Shown here: piece by piece, positions 49,544 to 52,142 of the stretch
Position numbering within the stretch: the stretch's first letter is position 1
Layout: the number at the start of each line of letters is the position of its first letter
Origin: Actinocatenispora rupis
Lineage (GTDB): Bacteria; Actinomycetota; Actinomycetes; Mycobacteriales; Micromonosporaceae
DNA length: 52,142 bases
Reading direction: 5' to 3'
Assembly (NCBI RefSeq): GCF_016861975.1
Contig: NZ_BOMB01000035.1
Span: 1 to 52,142 of the forward strand
Program-made: the position numbers and the translations under genes
Notes under the pieces: model-generated
The model's database searches: none
Told to the model about the DNA's origin: nothing
The model's input: only the letters and a program-made list of their open reading frames with translations

Positions 49544-49902
49544 GCGACGGCCCGCCCGGGTACGAGCGCGACGGCCAGCGCGGCGGCGTCCACAGTGGAC
49601 ACCAGCAGCTCGTCCACGTCCGCCGCGCCTCGGTCCAGGAACACGTGCAGCGCGGGGACGCCGCGGCGGGCCGACACCAGCCGGCGCGGACCGCGTACCA
49701 GGCCCCAGATCCCGATCTTCGCCACGCCGGTCACGTCCAGCCCGCGACGCGTGCCCTGCGCCAGCGCCAGCGGCGCCGTTTCCACCGCGGCGCCGCGTAC
49801 GGCGGCGAGCGGCACGCGCAGCTCCCGCCGCCCGACCCACCGCCGCTCGAACCCGCCGAACCGCACGACCAGCTCGCTCCGACCGACCGTCACGTCCGCC
49901 AT
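49540..49902 (-). CDS. Hypothetical protein of an ABC exporter operon
   Basis: 120 aa beta-rich protein. It opens VTVGRSELVVRFGGFERRWV and has LRVPLAAVRGAAVETAPLAL and VSARRGVPALHVFLDRGAAD, a layout like bacterial PH-type domains, though no family is certain. No membrane segment. It sits between the ArsR-like regulator and the ATPase, overlapping both (TGATG and GTGA), so its amount should match the transporter. It may be a membrane- or ATPase-bound accessory. Confidence 0.72.
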   Translation of the reverse strand: MADVTVGRSELVVRFGGFERRWVGRRELRVPLAAVRGAAVETAPLALAQGTRRGLDVTGVAKIGIWGLVRGPRRLVSARRGVPALHVFLDRGAADVDELLVSTVDAAALAVALVPGRAVA

Positions 49903-50474
49903 CACGTACCTCGCTTTCCTTGTCCCCCATCGGTTTCCGCCTCGCCGGCCGGCAGCACCACCGTCGCGAACAGGCGCGGCACCCGGCCCGGTCGCGGCTC
50001 GTTCGCCAGCAGCGGGCCGACCAGCTCGGCCAGTCCCGCCGCGAACCGCGCGAACTCCTCGTCGTCGAGCTGGAGCACCGTCTCCTGGTAGCCGACGCCG
50101 TCCGCGGCCAGGTCGATCCGCTCCCGCCGGGAGTACCGGTCGAACTCGGCGAGCAGGCCGGACACGAACGCCGTGAAGTAGCGCAGGTGGTCGTCGCGGG
50201 TCGCCCCGGCGAGCTGGTCGGCGGACAGCACGGTGCCGTCGGCCACCGCGTACACCCGCTCGACGGTGCCGCGGACCTTGCGCTCCGCCGCCACCCGCAG
50301 CACTCCGCCGGCGACCAGCGCGGCGATGTTGCGGTACAGGCTGGCCTGCGGGACGTCGGGCAGCTGCGCGGCGATCTCCCGGGAGGTGCGCCGGCCAGTG
50401 CCCACCACCCGGACGATGCGCAGCCGCACGGGATGCAGCAGCAGGTCCGCCCAGCGGTCACGGTCCTCGGCCAT
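49902..50474 (-). CDS. ArsR-like helix-turn-helix transcriptional regulator
   Basis: 190 aa. The winged HTH lies at about 8-85 (HPVRLRIVRVVGTGRRTSRE, then IAAQLPDVPQASLYRNIAAL and VERVYAVADGTVLSADQ). The C-terminal 100 residues are helical with YQETVLQLDDEEFARFAAGL and could dimerise or sense a ligand. It is the first gene of the ABC exporter operon and probably controls it. The start at 50474 has no ribosome binding site; GATAGT lies eight bases before it, so the mRNA is probably leaderless. Confidence 0.87.
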   Translation of the reverse strand: MAEDRDRWADLLLHPVRLRIVRVVGTGRRTSREIAAQLPDVPQASLYRNIAALVAGGVLRVAAERKVRGTVERVYAVADGTVLSADQLAGATRDDHLRYFTAFVSGLLAEFDRYSRRERIDLAADGVGYQETVLQLDDEEFARFAAGLAELVGPLLANEPRPGRVPRLFATVVLPAGEAETDGGQGKRGT

Positions 50475-50482
50475 AACCGAAC

Positions 50483-50494
50483 ACTATCATTATC
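50483..50494 (-). promoter_or_regulatory. -10 region of the ABC exporter operon
   Basis: GATAAT (50494-50489) and GATAGT (50488-50483) lie 14 and 8 bases before the ATG. CATT-N6-AATG, a small dyad with its right half just upstream (near 50488-50501), overlaps them and may be the operator. Confidence 0.5.
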
Positions 50495-50685
50495 GAGAAT
50501 GGGAATGACGGTACGGGGTCGAACCTGCCCGTTCCGTCCGCCATCGACCTCGCTGCCCGGAGCGTCTACCGTGTGACGGAATTTCCGGCCGCAGCGTGGG
50601 GGACGGGGCGGCCGAACCCGCCACGGCGGCACGCCGGCCCAGCCACCCGGCGCAGCCGCGCACGTACCAAGGAGCACAGCACACC

Positions 50686-51576
50686 GTGTGGATCGCGCTG
50701 GGAATCGCCGCGTTCGTCGTCCTCGCCCTCGTCGTCGGGCTCGTCTGGTGGTTCCGCCGCGACCCCGCCGGCGGCTCCGGCCCGGACGACCAGTTCACCG
50801 CGGAACGCCGCTGGGGCTGGGAACTGCGCCTCGGCGAGCAGACCGAGGCCGCGTTCCTCGCCGGCATGAAGGCGTACCACGACGCCGGCACCCCGGTGTA
50901 CCTGAACGGCGAGCGCGGCACCCTGTCGATGTCCGAGCCGCCCCGCGTCGTGTCGCTGCACCTGCTCGCCGACCGCTTCGCCGCACTCGGTACGGCCGTC
51001 GATCCGGTCACCGCGGTCCGGCAGCTGATGACCGACTGCGTCGACACCGAGCAGCCGGGCGTCCTGCACCTGCGCGACCCCTGGTACCCGGAGAGCGTCG
51101 ACGGCATGGACGCGCTCGCCTTCACCCGCGCCGTCCGCGACGTGCTGTGCCCGCCCGCCGCCGACGGCATCGACACCTGGTACAGCGACGAGACCACCGG
51201 GCGGCTGGACGTGACCGTGCTCGGCACCCCGCCGGCCGAGGTCGTCGCGCGGTACGAGCACGCGATGGCGCACGTACCGCGCGGCCCGGTCCGTACGGTG
51301 ACCGCGCTGGTCACCGAGCAGTCGCCGTACCGCGAGGCGTACGCGGAGTACGAGGGCGCGAAGAGCCGGCACACCAACACCGCGATCGTCGACCTCGCCC
51401 GGGTACTCGACGCGTACCGTGCGGCGCGCGCCGGGCAGCCGCAGACCCCGGTCGACGCACTGCTGCGCGAGATCCTCCGGTACCGGCTGGCCACCGGCGC
51501 ACCCGGCGTCACCTGGACCCGCCCGCCGAACCGGGAACAGCTCGTCGTACTGCTCGCCGCGCTCGACCTCGCCTGA
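50686..51576 (+). CDS. Hypothetical protein with one N-terminal membrane anchor
   Basis: 296 aa. A GTG start at 50686 has AAGGAG about 11 bases upstream. One transmembrane helix (WIALGIAAFVVLALVVGLVW) is followed by RRDPAGGSG and a soluble domain of about 260 residues with GVLHLRDPWYPESVDGMDAL and AKSRHTNTAIVDLARVLDAY. No family is recognised and no catalytic motif stands out. It is divergent from the ABC exporter operon. The period-8 repeat begins at the base directly after its stop codon. Confidence 0.66.
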   Translation: MWIALGIAAFVVLALVVGLVWWFRRDPAGGSGPDDQFTAERRWGWELRLGEQTEAAFLAGMKAYHDAGTPVYLNGERGTLSMSEPPRVVSLHLLADRFAALGTAVDPVTAVRQLMTDCVDTEQPGVLHLRDPWYPESVDGMDALAFTRAVRDVLCPPAADGIDTWYSDETTGRLDVTVLGTPPAEVVARYEHAMAHVPRGPVRTVTALVTEQSPYREAYAEYEGAKSRHTNTAIVDLARVLDAYRAARAGQPQTPVDALLREILRYRLATGAPGVTWTRPPNREQLVVLLAALDLA

Positions 51577-51704
51577 GGCTCCCCGACTCCCCGGCTCCCC
51601 GGCTCCTCGGCTCGGCGTGTCGGCGTGTCGGCGTGTCGGCGACCCAGATTGTTCAACTGTTCCCTTGTTGAACAAGGCGACAGTTGAACAATTGGACAAT
51701 CGAT
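51577..51704. repeat. Period-8 repeat, copy B (GC-rich to AT-rich)
   Basis: Sixteen consecutive 8-base words in one phase, beginning directly after the stop: GGCTCCCC, GACTCCCC, GGCTCCCC, GGCTCCTC, GGCTCGGC, three GTGTCGGC, GACCCAGA, then AT-rich TTGTTCAA, CTGTTCCC, TTGTTGAA, CAAGGCGA, CAGTTGAA, CAATTGGA, CAATCGAT. TTGTTCAACTGT (51649-51660) and ACAGTTGAACAA (51680-51691) form a 12-bp stem enclosing CCTTGTT-G-AACAAGG. It shares AACAATTGGACA and ACAATCGATAG with copy A. Confidence 0.87.
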
Positions 51705-51766
51705 AGGCGTACCAAGATCATTTGCGTCCATCGAAACGTCGCCCACGGATGGGCCACGATGGCGGC

Positions 51767-52142
51767 ATGACATCGAGAATCGGCGAGATCGTCATCGACT
51801 GCCGGGACCGCGCCGACGAGGCCGCGGCGTTCTGGTGCGCCGCGCTGGGGTACCGGGAACTGGCGCGCGACGGCACCGGTGTGGCGATCGGCGGCGACCC
51901 GCGGGCGCCGACGATCCTGCTCGTCCGCAGCCCAGATTCCAAGCGGGACAAGGCATCCGTGCACCTCGACGTGTGCCCGACGGACCGCGACCAGGCCGCG
52001 GAGGTCGATCGACTCCTCGCGCTCGGCGCCCGCCACGCCGACATCGGCCAGGGCGACACCCCCTGGGTCGTACTCGCCGACCCGGTAGGCACCGAGTTCT
52101 GCGTGCTGCCGATCGTACTGCCGCCCGAGCCGGAACCCTTTC
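51767..52142 (+). CDS. VOC/glyoxalase-superfamily protein, partial
   Basis: Reads from ATG 51767 off the window end (at least 125 aa). It has the VOC layout: EIVIDCRDRADEAAAFWCAA, LGYRELARDGTGVAIGG, KASVHLDVCPTDRDQAAEVD and WVVLADPVGTEFCVLP. LDVCPTDRDQAAEV and DPxGxEFCV are common in actinobacterial glyoxalase-like_6 proteins, which often have no known substrate. The start has CACGAT six bases upstream, again without a ribosome binding site. The stop is outside the window. Confidence 0.87.
   Translation, partial: MTSRIGEIVIDCRDRADEAAAFWCAALGYRELARDGTGVAIGGDPRAPTILLVRSPDSKRDKASVHLDVCPTDRDQAAEVDRLLALGARHADIGQGDTPWVVLADPVGTEFCVLPIVLPPEPEPF

Overview
The window is very GC-rich, with the third-position G/C bias and frequent GTG starts of a high-GC actinomycete. 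The gene set (GH92 mannosidase, AurF-like diiron oxygenase, ECF42/DGPF pair, GntR-controlled inositol operon, many starts without a ribosome binding site) suits a soil-dwelling Micromonosporaceae-like organism. The genus is inferred and cannot be fixed from the sequence alone.

Layout. 1-2.4 kb: an Ntn hydrolase, a HicB/HicA toxin-antitoxin pair and a frameshifted, 5'-truncated tyrosine integrase next to an intact tRNA-Lys(CUU); this looks like the scar of an integrated element. 2.5-8.6 kb: a large secreted GH92 mannosidase, then a DUF4873 protein and TetR regulator divergent from an AurF-like diiron oxygenase. 8.6-10.4 kb: alternating short repeats split by a complete IS3-type insertion sequence. 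10.4-21.7 kb: two polyol/pentitol modules (FGGY kinase with mannitol-type dehydrogenase; DeoR with zinc polyol dehydrogenase divergent from xylulokinase), with CsoR, a secreted esterase-like protein, a methyltransferase and a GNAT between them. 21.8-26.6 kb: an ECF42 sigma factor with its DGPF (YciI-like) partner and a matching promoter, followed by decayed copies of the sigma gene's own 3' end, then an MFS efflux gene with a MarR regulator. 26.7-35.8 kb: PHP hydrolase, a 57-67 bp tandem repeat array, beta-carbonic anhydrase, CutC, several small genes, two pseudogenes (GNAT and SnoaL-like), an FAD monooxygenase and SRPBCC proteins. 35.8-43.2 kb: a tightly coupled myo-inositol operon (iolG, TIM-barrel gene, iolC, Cgl0159-type aldolase, iolB, iolD) divergent from a GntR regulator. 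43.2-52.1 kb: a hypothetical protein, a membrane protein with a Pro/Gly/Gln-rich tail, a saccharopine-dehydrogenase-like protein divergent from a GlxA/AraC regulator, a four-gene coupled ABC exporter operon, a membrane-anchored unknown protein and a VOC protein cut by the window end.

Together the genes describe catabolism of plant- and fungus-derived sugars (mannan, polyols, inositol) under local repressors, with stress/efflux functions. The least ordinary features lie between genes: a period-8 repeat occurring twice, on either side of the ABC exporter block, with AT-rich foldback cores and one copy supplying the C-terminus of a regulator; an array of decayed copies of the ECF42 tail; a GC-rich tandem array; two families of short dispersed repeats; and a recurring -10-like hexamer 6-8 nt before starts that lack a Shine-Dalgarno sequence.
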